A stretch of 64,000 nt of DNA, taken from positions 106,433 through 170,432 of the forward strand of contig FMBT01000387.1 of the NCBI GenBank assembly GCA_900095095.1, given 5' to 3'. Source of the stretch: Fragilariopsis cylindrus CCMP1102. Taxonomy: Eukaryota > Bacillariophyta > Bacillariophyceae > Bacillariales > Bacillariaceae. The translations under genes were made by a program, and so were the position numbers. Below are positions 10,423 to 21,273 of the stretch, in pieces (positions within the stretch are counted from its first letter, which is position 1; every line of letters starts with the position of its first letter). The notes beneath the pieces are model-generated. The model saw only the letters and a program-made list of their open reading frames with translations, was not told the origin of the DNA and searched no databases.

Positions 10423-11784
10423 ATGATGATTACATCAAGAATCATTTCAACAACAACAACTGTATTGCGACAAAATAATAGTAAAATTAATAGATTCATT
10501 AGAAAAGGAAATGCTGTTGGTAGCACTACGACGCTAATCAACAGCAATAGTAACGGAATTAGTAATCAGAATGCTTTTTCAATTTCGCCAAGACGATATT
10601 TTTTTAGTAAACGTAAGAGAAGTGGTCGTAGTAAAGGTTCATTACGATCAAGAATTGAACGTAAATTACTTGAAAAAGAATTAGCAGCAGAAAATACTAC
10701 TACTACTACTACTAAACTCTCATCTTATGCAACAAACAAAAATCCACATCCATTAAAACCACGATCTGAAATAATGCGGTATATAGATCCATGGTATGAT
10801 TTAGCAACATTATGTAGTAAAAAAAATCAAGAAGACATCTTAATTGATAAGGTGGATTCAGCAACAAGAATATATGGTGTTGTTGCTGCATTAATGTGTT
10901 CATTAAGTGCAGCATTACTTGCTGTTGATTTTCCATCTATATACAATGAAAGTGATGATGATAATTATAATAACGGTGATTATGATAATAATAATGATTG
11001 TGCAGATGACAACGAAGATGTTGACTGGAAGGTCAGTGGTCATGCTGGGAACTATAATCGAAATCGACGTCATCATCATCAGCAACAACAACAACGTAAT
11101 CATCAACAACATTCTTATTCAAATAATGCATTACAAGTACCAACAGTAGATCAAAACCCGGGTGGATCGACATTACAACGAAAACAAACATTTATCGAAC
11201 ATGTTATCCATGATTATTATAATAATCGTTCCACTGGGACATCATTATTAGTTAGCTGGGGAATATCACACCATAAATTAAATAATATATATACAGAATG
11301 TTGTGCATTAAGTTTTTATTCTGCAATGACAGCCACAGGTCTGGCAGGTGTATTAAATGCATGGTTAGCAGCCACACCACCCGGTGGTATATCCTATTTT
11401 ACGAAACAGAATAGTAAATTTATTGCAATGGTGCCGGCATTATTAGGTATATCAAAACTAGCAAGTGGTAGTGCATTATTTGTAGGATTAGATAGAAGTA
11501 AAGGAACACCGGTATCCTATTTTGGTTTAGGTGGTATTATAATAAGTACATCAATTGTATTGGTAGCAGCAATACGTGGATGGAATACAACATATAGATT
11601 AATTAGAACATTAGCAACAAAAATTGAAAAGAAAAATATTTTAAAACAACAACAACAACAACATAGGACTGCTGCTGCTACTACTGCTACAAAAAGTGCT
11701 AATACTAACACTAATGTTAATACTAATGGTAGTAGTAGTAGAAATATTAGGTCTCTAAAAACTACAATTATCAAGCACAAATAA
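10423..11784 (+). CDS. Multi-pass membrane protein, unknown; possible mitochondrial presequence
   Basis: Single-exon ORF of 453 residues. The N-terminus is basic, Ser/Thr-rich and almost free of acidic residues (SRIISTTTTVLRQNNSKINR, later RRYFFSKRKRSGR), which fits a mitochondrial presequence. About four hydrophobic segments follow: RIYGVVAALMCSLSAALL, CCALSFYSAMTATGLAGVL, FIAMVPALLGISKLASGSAL and FGLGGIIISTSIVLVAAI. Between the first and second is a long Asp/Asn/His/Gln-rich loop, and the C-terminus is a poly-Gln/Thr/Asn tail. The segment sizes are typical of a small diatom-only membrane family; no known fold or transporter signature is visible. It could start at a later Met without loss of the core. 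Confidence 0.65.
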   Translation: MMITSRIISTTTTVLRQNNSKINRFIRKGNAVGSTTTLINSNSNGISNQNAFSISPRRYFFSKRKRSGRSKGSLRSRIERKLLEKELAAENTTTTTTKLSSYATNKNPHPLKPRSEIMRYIDPWYDLATLCSKKNQEDILIDKVDSATRIYGVVAALMCSLSAALLAVDFPSIYNESDDDNYNNGDYDNNNDCADDNEDVDWKVSGHAGNYNRNRRHHHQQQQQRNHQQHSYSNNALQVPTVDQNPGGSTLQRKQTFIEHVIHDYYNNRSTGTSLLVSWGISHHKLNNIYTECCALSFYSAMTATGLAGVLNAWLAATPPGGISYFTKQNSKFIAMVPALLGISKLASGSALFVGLDRSKGTPVSYFGLGGIIISTSIVLVAAIRGWNTTYRLIRTLATKIEKKNILKQQQQQHRTAAATTATKSANTNTNVNTNGSSSRNIRSLKTTIIKHK

Positions 11785-12806
11785 TCCTCGTTTGTTAGGT
11801 TTCTATCTCCTTATTTCAAAAACCGACAGATCTCAATTATTTTGCATCTCAGTATACGGTAATTAAAAATTGAACGAAACATTATATTTCCTCCGCCCCC
11901 TCCCCCCAGCTACTTCGCATTTTGAGCATCCCGGAGATGAATGAATCCAGTATTTTTATCAGATGCAGGATGCAGAGGAAAAGAAGGTTACGATGAGTTT
12001 GCTTAATACGTTCAGTACCATCCACATGTGGTCCCTATCATGGGTCTATCATCCAGATATCGAGTATGCATTGAGAATTATTGAAGGCAGTAGTGCTGGT
12101 ATTGATGAACAATATTTTCCAGATTCATGATTGTGGCCTACAATTTAAGTTCGTGCAAATAAAAATCATACCAAATCAATCGTAGTAAGAATAGGAATAC
12201 TACAGGTGTATATTATATAATTTGCTATGGGCTGGCTGGTCATCACGGTTGGAGTGGTTTGAACATTTATTGCGACAATATCAAACCGAAACGATGATAA
12301 ATATGGCTGCGTGGCAGCGGCATATAACAATTATTAACGTAACGATGCATATCAAATCCAACTATGCAATTTGAGATATCAAATAACAGTGCCTGCTTTT
12401 CGTTTTCGTCGTCGTCCATCTCCAAGGCGTTTTGGTTACAGAAAAATATTAGGATAGGAACTATATCATTTATTATCATATTATTTATACTGCATTCATT
12501 CATTGCAATCTATACCAAAACTAATAAAGTGTACTGTACCGTACATAAAACAATCTGTATATAGTAGAGGTGGAGAGATCGGCAACGATTTTTATTTGTT
12601 GGACTACTACGCGTTAGTAGTCAACAACAATATCAACACCAACCACTTTTGGTTTGCCATTGAAGTTTCTTCTATTTCCTTTATGTTCGACAACGTCATT
12701 TTTCTTTGGAATGGAATGAATTTACCTTCCTCGTCGTGGATTGTTTTATTGGCCTTTCTTTCTTTCTTTCTTTCCATGTAGCTTTCGTAATTATTATTTA
12801 TTATTT
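11785..12806. other. Intergenic stretch with one small ORF candidate
   Basis: A convergent spacer, AT-rich. It holds a 55-codon frame at 11963-12130 (listed separately) and a TTTC microsatellite at about 12757-12774. Other open frames (12267-12781) are low-complexity or hydrophobic noise. Confidence 0.5.
11963..12130 (+). CDS. Small ORF, 55 codons, hypothetical
   Basis: ATG 11963 to TGA 12130 with a balanced, protein-like composition (ends HPDIEYALRIIEGSSAGIDE and PDS) in the middle of a long non-coding spacer. It is too short to judge by composition and no homologue is recognised. It may be a real small protein, a 3' exon of something unrecognised, or chance. Confidence 0.2.
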   Translation: MQDAEEKKVTMSLLNTFSTIHMWSLSWVYHPDIEYALRIIEGSSAGIDEQYFPDS

Positions 12807-13807
12807 TCAGGCATAATAATCTTTTAGTTTTAATTCCGAAGTCAAGAAACTTGGATTATTTAAGATAAAATGTTGAAATAATAATAATTTTTTCAATGGG
12901 TGTCGTAATAACCAACCATTACTATGATCTCGTCCATATTTGTTTTCATAGTCTTGTCCTTCATTCATTAATTGAATAAAATCAGACAACGGTGTTATCT
13001 TAGCATTTTTTTTGAAATAACAATTTTCAGGCCATCCATATTTTAGCGACTTTTTTTAAATTTCGGGTTTTTCAGCAAACAAACATGATAACAGAGTGAG
13101 AAGGGAAAATAAATAATAGTAATAGTGATAGTAATACAATCATTCATTTTGTTGCATACAACACGAATAGTAGTAGTAGTATGCATTAGGCAGGCAGGTA
13201 GGCAGAATAAACGTACCCCATAACGTATACCATCACCTGATGCTAATTTCCTTGCCTGTTTCATCACATTTTTCACATTTTGTACTGAAATTCCATCATG
13301 ATATTCCAGAAATTCTTGGAATTTAGATAAATAATTTTCATCGACAATACCCTCCTCTACAGCACTAGCAAGAGATATACGATCCTTATCAGACAATTTA
13401 TATTCCTCTGGATTAATACTAATCCTTCTTGTTACTACTGTTGATTTATTATTATTTTGATGATCATCGCCGTCCTCATTTTCGTCATCGTCCTCGTCAT
13501 TTTCATCCCATTGTTTCACAACTTTATCCAAACCATCCACTACTTGATTTAAATCTAACATGACCACTGCCATCGAGTTACTCTTGGATGATAGACGACC
13601 CGATCGTCGTCGTGGAACTGGTTTCTTAGCTTTGATTATCACCGCTTTCTTCTTTACTACTACTACTGACACTGTATTCGTATTCTTCTTCTTGCCAGGA
13701 TACTTATCCAAACCAAGTTTTTTCAAATATTCTTCATTCTTTTTGATTCTTTCGAGACGTTTCTTCTCATAAGCAGATGGCTCATAATCATCGATAATAA
13801 GTGGCAT
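12807..13807 (-). CDS. Basic/acidic two-exon protein, probably nuclear, unknown
   Basis: Exon 1 is 13807..13217; its donor GTACGT follows IRYG. Exon 2 is 13049..12807, entered at AAAAAAAG|TCG in phase 0. Together they encode 277 residues. The N-terminus has a charged helix YEKKRLERIKKNEEYLKKLG, a pattern shared by many plant and algal nuclear proteins such as WDR76-like N-termini, followed by basic KKKNTN and KKPVPRRRSGR stretches that could act as nuclear signals, then an Asp/Glu run. Exon 2 has the conserved-looking block KYGWPENCYF ... GNGW-like HSNGWLLRHPLKKLLLF. I recognise the style but no named domain. The intron (13050-13216) carries a TAG/TAC triplet run. Confidence 0.6.
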
Positions 13808-14750
13808 GATTGTGATTGTTATTGTGATTGTTATTGTTATTGTTACCTAGAAAAAATGCTGCAACGTGTGTGTGTGTCTGTCCATGCATTGCTTGTACTT
13901 TGAATCCTTATTTTCTTCTTCGATCAACTAATATGAAGACTTTTCTTGTTAAAAATCTACACAACGCAACGGCATATGAAGGCTGTTGACAAAAATGCCG
14001 TTGCAAATGATTTTTCAAAAATCATTCTTTAGACGTCGATGAATGAGGATGGCATCGCAAATCAAATAAGCCTTTACAAAAAACAAATTTTAAAAAGATC
14101 ATGAACGGACGATGCAAGAAGCTTTCCCGCGACAAGGTCAAATTTGGAAGATCACATCAATATTCTTCCACTGTTTTGTCTTTTCATCATAGTATCATAT
14201 TCATCATATTATGATCGATAGTATCATATCTTGTAAAAGAGAGTACTAGTATGTCCGTGATCGCAATGATGAATACTCCGTCTACAAGTTCAGTAATTTT
14301 TATCATGAATGTCTTCAATTTTCAAAAGAATTTGTGAAACCGCAATGAATCAATCAATCAAGTGGGAATCAATTTTCAACCACTACATAAAGAGAGAGAA
14401 GAAAAACAGATCGTATTCACAAAATAAATTATAATGACGACGACGTCAACGGAAATACTTCAACAAAAAAAAATCGATACGGGTAATGCATAGTATAATA
14501 TATACACTATTACTATTATTTTAGTGAAGATATGGATGTTGCTATAGTATGATATTAAATTAATTATAAATCAAAAGATAGAATTGGAAAACAACATCAT
14601 CTAAATTTTTCAGCAGCCCCAACCACAGGTAGAAGGAACAAAGTGGTAGCAGCAACAAAGTAGTAGCAACAACGTAAGCAACGAACTTGTACGCGTAAAC
14701 AAAACAGGCTAACTACCGAATTCAAGATCGAACGTAACCAACCACACACG
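13808..14750. other. Divergent intergenic region with possible upstream exon
   Basis: A 940-bp AT-rich spacer that probably holds two divergent promoters. An ATG at 14434 opens a short frame (MTTTSTEILQQKKIDTG) ending at a GTAATG donor-like site, with a TTTTTCAG acceptor-like site at about 14607-14614. This could be a 5' exon of the following gene, but the phases do not join cleanly with the frame at 14751, so it is not annotated as coding. Confidence 0.4.
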
Positions 14751-15296
14751 ATGACGATACAACGACCACGACGTAAATACTATTATGAACTCGCTGAAAA
14801 TGGGATTATAGTATTGAATGATAGTGGAGATGATAATGATGATCATAATGATAATGGTGTTAATGATGCCGATCAGAATAAGAAACAACGAGAATTACAA
14901 GAAGAAAAACAACGTATTGATATATTGAAAGAGAGGCTATACAGGCTTAAGAAAAGCACGTTGGATTCTTCATTCTGTATTCATAAAATTGAAGAATATG
15001 ATACCACTTCAAGTATTATTGAACTACTTCAAAAACATTTAGTAACAAGTGAAAACAATTACATGAAAGCTATTGCAACTGCTACTACTACAACTACGAC
15101 TGGTGGTGGTGGTCCCAACTACGGTTATGTTTGCAACATTAATGTTGAAATTGTTGTTAATTCTTCACAGATAAAAAAGATTGATGATACTATTATGATT
15201 ATAAAGAAGGAACGAAGAAGACGATCATTATCATCAGCGTCGTCTTCAACGTTATTATCATCATCGTTGTCGTCGGAATGTTATCAAAATCTATAA
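14751..15296 (+). CDS. Small coiled-coil protein, unknown
   Basis: 181 residues in one exon. It has an acidic Asp/Asn stretch (about 24-43), then a helical, charged segment KKQRELQEEKQRIDILKERL with Leu spacing suggesting a coiled coil, then a Thr run, a Gly run and a basic/Ser-rich end. It could be one exon of a longer gene, since the upstream frame stays open beyond ATG 14751 to about 14710. No family recognised. Confidence 0.45.
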   Translation: MTIQRPRRKYYYELAENGIIVLNDSGDDNDDHNDNGVNDADQNKKQRELQEEKQRIDILKERLYRLKKSTLDSSFCIHKIEEYDTTSSIIELLQKHLVTSENNYMKAIATATTTTTTGGGGPNYGYVCNINVEIVVNSSQIKKIDDTIMIIKKERRRRSLSSASSSTLLSSSLSSECYQNL

Positions 15297-15465
15297 TTTG
15301 TATTTCGTTGATTTTTTCTTTCGAGTGTGTGATACAATATGCATTTTTCGAATGATGAGTACAAAAATACACAAAAAGATGTACTAAATCATATTTTAAC
15401 AACTTGTATTTTCTCTTTTTTCAGTATAGTAGTACGGTATGCACACAAGTCTAATTAGTATTTAT

Positions 15466-16290
15466 TTAGTTAGTTAATAATTCTTTCATCGTTGTAGCAA
15501 TGTCTTCTTTTTGACGATCTTCGTATCCCCATTTATCATAAAATTCGTTCCAATAATCAACTAACGACGAAGATGATAATGACAATGATGTTTCCTCTGT
15601 TGTTATTGTTGCTGCTTCTAATAAAGCATTCAGATTATCTTCGATTAATGAGGAACATTTCATTGTAGATTTTAATAATTTGGTTCCACGTATTGATGTT
15701 AATTTAGATGCAGTAGATAAGTCTGGATCTGTATGCATTGATACCATCGCAGTGGGCATAACAACATTCATACACATTAATGAAACTAATTCTTCTACTT
15801 CATCAGCGTTTACTTTTTGCAATAATTCACATACTGTTTCTATTAAAATTTCAGAATCATCTTCTTCTTCTTCCTCCTTTTCCTCTTCATTATCAACATT
15901 TTGAATTTGTCGTTCCACAGTTAAATAGGCTACCATAAAACCACGTATACCATCGGAATGTGACAATTGTGCACTTAATAAATTTTTCATATGATTTCTT
16001 TCCGTAGTAGATCTAAAACTGGCAGTTGGATTAGAGAAGAAACGTAACGCGTTCGTCATTTCTGATCCATATTGAACTTGTTTCATAAATGGTGCAGTAG
16101 ACAATTCATCCATATCAGGAAGTAAATCATCAAAATCAGAATCGTCCATAATAACCGTCGATGACAATGTAGTACTACTACTAGTATGCATATGCGTATG
16201 CGTATGCGGTAACGTAAATCCTTCGACAACAGAGTTTATCGCCGCTACTGCTATTATCATCGTCATCGCATGCATCGACGTCATCATCAT
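15466..16290 (-). CDS. Plastid-leader protein of unknown function
   Basis: 274 residues, single exon. The leader is Met-rich and hydrophobic (TMIIAVAAINSVVEG) followed by FTLPH, a good match to the diatom bipartite signal in which Phe follows the signal-peptide cleavage site, so plastid import is inferred. The mature part is helical and acidic (FDDLLPDMDEL, then an E/D run), ending with VDYWNEFYDKWGYEDRQKED. No catalytic motif is visible. ATG choice: several Met codons at the start; the first is used. Confidence 0.6.
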   Translation of the reverse strand: MMMTSMHAMTMIIAVAAINSVVEGFTLPHTHTHMHTSSSTTLSSTVIMDDSDFDDLLPDMDELSTAPFMKQVQYGSEMTNALRFFSNPTASFRSTTERNHMKNLLSAQLSHSDGIRGFMVAYLTVERQIQNVDNEEEKEEEEEDDSEILIETVCELLQKVNADEVEELVSLMCMNVVMPTAMVSMHTDPDLSTASKLTSIRGTKLLKSTMKCSSLIEDNLNALLEAATITTEETSLSLSSSSLVDYWNEFYDKWGYEDRQKEDIATTMKELLTN

Positions 16291-16901
16291 CGTACTGACA
16301 ATTATTTATTGAACGCTCAGATTTTTTTTTCACTATCTATCGTCGCTATTGTCGTTTTCTTTTTAATCCTGCTTTTTGGGTTGTTGTTTTGCGCTTTGTT
16401 TCTGGATTGATTCTCTTCTGATATACTGGTAGTACAGTAAGTTAGTGTTTTACTTAAAGTTTTCTGATGACTCACTACCGATAACGTTACCCTCATTTTG
16501 AGTTGATGATGTGATTTTTGATTTTTGCCTTTTCCGATTGCTTTTGAAAACGTTAGGCCGATCTTTGAAATCGATAGGCACTAACATATGTCTTTTTTTT
16601 TTCAGTCACGGAAAAATCAATGAAAAATTCAAAAATTCAAATTCTTTAACGTTTATGTACGTAGTCTACTAACGGTACGTTATCATGTAGATGTAGAAAC
16701 ATACACACGCATATTCACTACTCACATCACATCACATGCACATCAAATCAATTTTCATTGTTGAAGCCGTTGCATCGAAAAAGAGAACAAGAGTTGAATC
16801 TTCAGATGCCGAACACTGGACTCCGGTGTATTGTATAAAAAGTCTAATTGTGAAAAAAACGTTCGTTCCTCATTCCTCCATCTTTATCCCTTGAATCCAA
16901 A

Positions 16902-16970
16902 CGGATCGGATCGGATCGGATCGGATCGGATCGGATCGGATCGGATCGGATCGGATCGGATCGGATCGGA
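16902..16970. repeat. Perfect (CGGAT)14 pentanucleotide array
   Basis: About 13.8 uninterrupted copies of CGGAT, ending only about 65 bp before the start codon of the next gene at 17034/17037, hence in its promoter or 5' UTR. Each pair of units contains a GATC. The purity suggests recent expansion and length polymorphism. Confidence 0.95.
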
Positions 16971-17033
16971 AAAGAAAAGAAAAGATTTCATCATCGTCAT
17001 TGCTTTTTTGTTTTTTTTTGATCACTACTACTC

Positions 17034-18431
17034 ATGATCATGACACCCATACGTGGTAATCGTTGTGCTTCAATTGCAGTTTTTTTGCTGTTGTTTCTTT
17101 TTGGCGTGACACATGATATCAATGCCAGTGTTCAAGGGTTTGTACTTCTACTACCAACAACAACAACAACTTCGACGATATCTCACGGGAAGAATCAACT
17201 AGGACGAGCACGGCATGTAATAGATTTGATACATCTGAATGGCAGCGGTGGTGGTGGTGGTGGTGGTTCACGAAGTCAAGAACGAGAACAACAGATACGA
17301 CAACAACATCAAGGGCACGGTAGAAGAAGGATACGAGAGACCAAATTATTTCCTACAGCATTGTCGATGTTTACTACAACAAATGATCCAAAAGGAATGT
17401 CATCCGATTATCCATTAGGTATAACACGTATGTTAATAATAATCGGATCATGTTATTTAACATGGTTTGTACCACAATTATTAACGAATTATCCTCATCA
17501 CGCAACAAATGTAATGGTATCATCAGCAGTAACATTAGTTTGTAGTATGATGTTTGACAAACGACTAGGTCAGGCAGCATTATGTGGTAGTTTTGCTGGG
17601 ATGTGTTCCACATCTATTATACCAACAACTAAACTTGCACTAATTTTAGGTAGTATTACATCTATATTATATGAAATAATGCCTTTCTTTTTAGGTGTCG
17701 GTGGTGAACGATCTGGTATAACTGCATTTATTGGTACATCTATTGTAACCACTACAAAACTTTTCAAAAAAATGACAATAAGAACTGGACTCGGTAAATA
17801 TGCAGTATTACCATCATTGTTGAATGGTATTGGTATTAGTAGCAGCTACCGAGGATCAAAAAGACTGTTGAAATTATCTGCATTAAATATACATACAACA
17901 TTATTACCGATGGCATTTTGGTATGCAATTGGTTCAATTGCAACGATTGTATTACGTGAAATTAGTGATGATACAGCTGTAGCAGTGGATCCTGTAAGGG
18001 CTTCTGCGGTTATTGGATTAGCTGGTGCATTATTATTGAAATATGATAAAATAGCTGTATTAGCTGTTTATGGTGGTAGCATCGTTGGTATGTCACTGCC
18101 ATCTAAATTAATGATGAATAATAGATCATCATTTTCGTCATCGTCATCATCATTATTATCTAAGATCAGTAAGATACTTTCATTAGTATTAGCATTTGGT
18201 ATAGCAGGTGCATTTAGTGGATTGATTCATGGTGCAACTATCGACTGGAAATTATGGTCCGATCACGGTGGTGCTTCCTGGGGTGGTAAAGCAGGTACAT
18301 GCGCATTCCTTGGTTGTATTATATATCGTATAATAGCATATATCGTCCACAAAATAATTCGTTGTTTACCAAATAATAATAGTATTAGTAGACCATACAC
18401 GAAAAGTATAAATTTAAAACCAGATACTTAA
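17034..18431 (+). CDS. Polytopic membrane protein with plastid-type leader, unknown
   Basis: 465 residues, one exon (starts at ATG 17034, or 17040 in the same frame). Signal peptide IAVFLLLFLFG then SVQGFVLLLP, fitting a Phe+1 plastid-import cleavage. A Gly/Arg/Gln-rich linker (about 70-105) precedes about eight hydrophobic segments, starting with RMLIIIGSCYLTWFVPQLL and NVMVSSAVTLVCSMMF and ending with TCAFLGCIIYRIIAYIV. Several contain small-residue helices (GSFAGMCSTS, GLAGALLL, AFGIAGAFSGL) as in transporters. There is no signature of a known transporter family. A role in a plastid envelope or complex-plastid membrane is an inference from the leader alone. Confidence 0.65.
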   Translation: MIMTPIRGNRCASIAVFLLLFLFGVTHDINASVQGFVLLLPTTTTTSTISHGKNQLGRARHVIDLIHLNGSGGGGGGGSRSQEREQQIRQQHQGHGRRRIRETKLFPTALSMFTTTNDPKGMSSDYPLGITRMLIIIGSCYLTWFVPQLLTNYPHHATNVMVSSAVTLVCSMMFDKRLGQAALCGSFAGMCSTSIIPTTKLALILGSITSILYEIMPFFLGVGGERSGITAFIGTSIVTTTKLFKKMTIRTGLGKYAVLPSLLNGIGISSSYRGSKRLLKLSALNIHTTLLPMAFWYAIGSIATIVLREISDDTAVAVDPVRASAVIGLAGALLLKYDKIAVLAVYGGSIVGMSLPSKLMMNNRSSFSSSSSSLLSKISKILSLVLAFGIAGAFSGLIHGATIDWKLWSDHGGASWGGKAGTCAFLGCIIYRIIAYIVHKIIRCLPNNNSISRPYTKSINLKPDT

Positions 18432-18729
18432 ATAAAACAATAATGATAATTAGCTAGTAACAAATAATACCAAAAATAGTAACTTGTTCCTCTACGTTAA
18501 CATTTAAAGTTACAGAAATCTTGCCAAAGTTACGTGAATTCAATCTGTCCAAGACGGGTATTGGATGCAATATCCTTGTTAATTATCTCGACAATTGTAT
18601 GTGCTGTATCCACGAAGAAACGCCTACAGTATTCCAGTTTATCATTATTATTATTTCATATCTCCTTAGCTATGAATTAAATGCACTTCCCCTCGTGTCA
18701 CTTTTCTTTTCGCCAGTATGAAAAAAATG

Positions 18730-20904
18730 TTATCGCTTTGGCAAAGACATTTCTCGAAGTAAAATTGGTCCATCGATATCGACGACGGTTTGTTGATGTG
18801 CTTGTTGTACGTCACTATACTGCTGCTGTTGTTGTTGACCAGGACTATTATCGGGTGTACCACTTACACAGAATAGATATAATCCTGAAATGATAATTAA
18901 AAATATAAGTAATAAAATCATACCACTCCATTCTAATTGTGAAATTAGATACCAATTTAAATATATCCCCACTAATGGAAGAAACGGACATAATGGAACT
19001 TTATAAACAACATCGTCGTCGTTGCTGTTGTTATGATGACGACGAAAGCGATTCTTGCGTGAGTCGTTATCATTATCATTATCATTGTTATCATCGTTTT
19101 TATTGTGATCGTCATCGTCTTGACAATTGACACTACTACTAACGCGACGTTGTGACAACTTCACAGAGGAATTATTATCACCGAAGCTTCCAGTCGACGG
19201 AAATTTACGATGTAGAAATGCGGCATATACGAGTGTTGCAAGAGAGGCACCGATCTGAATCGACCGTGATGTGGTTGGATTGGTGGTAGTATCCAAATGC
19301 GATGTTACTCCTGCCATCAATGCAGCAAAATGATAACAGACTAAATGTGATCCTAATGATGAACTTCCTCGTTGATGCAGAGATTGTGAGGGATACGACG
19401 ATGAAACAATCCCATTCACTTCGTCTACTGCTATTACTTCTTCTCCTTCTTCATGTTCTGCTCCTACTTTGTTATAATTACCACCACTATTACTATTATT
19501 ATTCCGACAAGAAGAACATCTCATTAAAATTAATGCAGTATTAGTCATATTAAATGCAAATAATATACCGACACTAATAGCATCATCCATCCACGAGAAT
19601 GGTACGAATGTTGCCAATAATGTCATGGGGATACCACATAATATATTAGAATAAAATAAGTTACCATCTTTAGGATTTTGACGTGAAAATATTTCTGGTA
19701 ATAATCCATCTTTTGACATAGCTGAACATAATCGTGGTTGGGCCAATAAGCTAATTAAAACAACCACCGGCAATGTAAATACTTCACCAAATGCTGTTAC
19801 GTGTGATGCCCACAGTACATCTCGAGAATAAAATGCCATAGGAAAACCAGATGTATCACTAATTTCTGTATACGGTAACATACCACATAATGATATTGAT
19901 CCTAGTATATACACCACAGTAACAATTGCTAATGTATATAGTATAGCTTTTGGTGTATCATTTGGATTCTTTGCTTCATTTGCTAAACAGCATACTTCAT
20001 CAAAACCTAAGTATCCAAAGAATGAACTAGTTGCACCACGCATTATACCATTAGTTGCGCCTAATGCTGGTACAATTAATGGTTTCATATTAGATGGTTC
20101 AAATAAAAGAAATCCACCACAGATCATAAATACAACAAGTATCATTTTTGTTACTGTAAAAAAGTTGGTAACACGTTTACTTTCCTGTACACCACATGCC
20201 AAAACGACAACACAGCATAATGATATTAATCCAGCTAATGGATTGAAAAATGATTCGCTTGATGCTGTTGTTGTTACTCCTGCTCCTGCTCCTACTTCTG
20301 CTGTATCTGCAGTTTCATCCGATGACGACCACGACCACGATGCAGACCATTCTAATACTTTATCACCCCATGATCGAGCAACTGCAGCACCGGACACACC
20401 ATATTCTAATGTTAAACAGGATGCTGCTACTACAGCTGCATATTCACCCATTGATACATAGGCGTATGTATAGGTGGAACCTTCAATTCTTGGTAATCGT
20501 GCGGACCATTCCGCAAATGATATACCACTACAGAGTGCAGCACCACCACTAATAAGAAAGGATAGAAATGTTGCTGGACCTGCGTAATGATTAGCAATAT
20601 ATCCTGTTAACACAAAGATTCCACTACCAACTGTACCGCCAACACCAACAGAAATTAAATCCCATAATGTATACGTTGCTGTATTTGCGTGATGATGATG
20701 TGGTTGTTGGGATGTTCCATTCATAATTTCATCAGTGACTCCTTCTCCTTGTCTTGTTCCTCCTCCATCGGTGTAACAATGTTGCTGATGTTGTTGATGC
20801 TGCTGTGCCGATAAGACAGCAGATATTGATTTACGATTCCATGGACCATGAACGACGTGTAATAATGGTCGGTCCTGTGGTAAAGTTGCTGACATTCGAC
20901 GCAT
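18730..20904 (-). CDS. APC-superfamily amino-acid permease (cationic amino-acid transporter-like)
   Basis: 724 residues in one exon. After a hydrophilic Gln/His-rich N-terminus, TM1 begins with LWDLISVGVGGTVGSGIFVL, the unwound-helix GSGIF signature of APC transporters. ISGGAALCSGISFAEWSARL, then PRIEGSTYTYAYVSMGEYAA and the TLEYGVSGAAVARSW segment are typical of the CAT subfamily, as is FFGYLGFDEVCCLANEAKNP. About 12-14 membrane helices are visible, with a long Asp/Asn-rich cytoplasmic loop between the last helices. It probably imports basic or other amino acids, at the plasma membrane or an organelle. The substrate cannot be read from sequence. Confidence 0.9.
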   Translation of the reverse strand: MRRMSATLPQDRPLLHVVHGPWNRKSISAVLSAQQHQQHQQHCYTDGGGTRQGEGVTDEIMNGTSQQPHHHHANTATYTLWDLISVGVGGTVGSGIFVLTGYIANHYAGPATFLSFLISGGAALCSGISFAEWSARLPRIEGSTYTYAYVSMGEYAAVVAASCLTLEYGVSGAAVARSWGDKVLEWSASWSWSSSDETADTAEVGAGAGVTTTASSESFFNPLAGLISLCCVVVLACGVQESKRVTNFFTVTKMILVVFMICGGFLLFEPSNMKPLIVPALGATNGIMRGATSSFFGYLGFDEVCCLANEAKNPNDTPKAILYTLAIVTVVYILGSISLCGMLPYTEISDTSGFPMAFYSRDVLWASHVTAFGEVFTLPVVVLISLLAQPRLCSAMSKDGLLPEIFSRQNPKDGNLFYSNILCGIPMTLLATFVPFSWMDDAISVGILFAFNMTNTALILMRCSSCRNNNSNSGGNYNKVGAEHEEGEEVIAVDEVNGIVSSSYPSQSLHQRGSSSLGSHLVCYHFAALMAGVTSHLDTTTNPTTSRSIQIGASLATLVYAAFLHRKFPSTGSFGDNNSSVKLSQRRVSSSVNCQDDDDHNKNDDNNDNDNDNDSRKNRFRRHHNNSNDDDVVYKVPLCPFLPLVGIYLNWYLISQLEWSGMILLLIFLIIISGLYLFCVSGTPDNSPGQQQQQQYSDVQQAHQQTVVDIDGPILLREMSLPKR

Positions 20905-21273
20905 TTTTCATTCAATCCACATGCCAATGGAAGATCTTTTCCTCTGTATTGTGTTTGTGTTGTGTTGTTAGGAACGTTTGTCTTTGCATCGCTGTCTTCT
21001 TGGGCCTGCTTTGTCCCTGGATGTGATTTTAGATCCTCCTCATTTCGTCTGTTTACGGTGTATTATGTCACTTCTCATTTTGTTCTTGTTCGCAAAACAT
21101 GTTTTTGACAAGGGACTAAATAAGCTCTCAACTATCGGAAGGTACATACTGTAGCAACAATCAACAATGAACAATGAACACTGAACTACACACACACAGA
21201 GACAGAGAAAGCGAAAGAGAAAGAGACGACCAAGACTGCAGCCACGGACAAAAGCGATAGCAACAACGGCACC

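Noticed and set aside
10712-11149. Open frames on both strands over the Asn/Asp/Gln-rich loop of the 10.4-kb gene
   Set aside because: Shadows of trinucleotide-biased coding sequence; no balanced composition or motif.
12267-12781. Overlapping short frames on both strands
   Set aside because: Low complexity and no splice partners that join in frame.
14434-14750. Upstream ATG at 14434 as first exon of the 14.8-kb gene
   Set aside because: Donor and acceptor candidates exist, but phases do not join into the downstream frame.
20165-20552. Plus-strand frames inside the amino-acid permease
   Set aside because: Antisense shadows of a clear 724-residue transporter.
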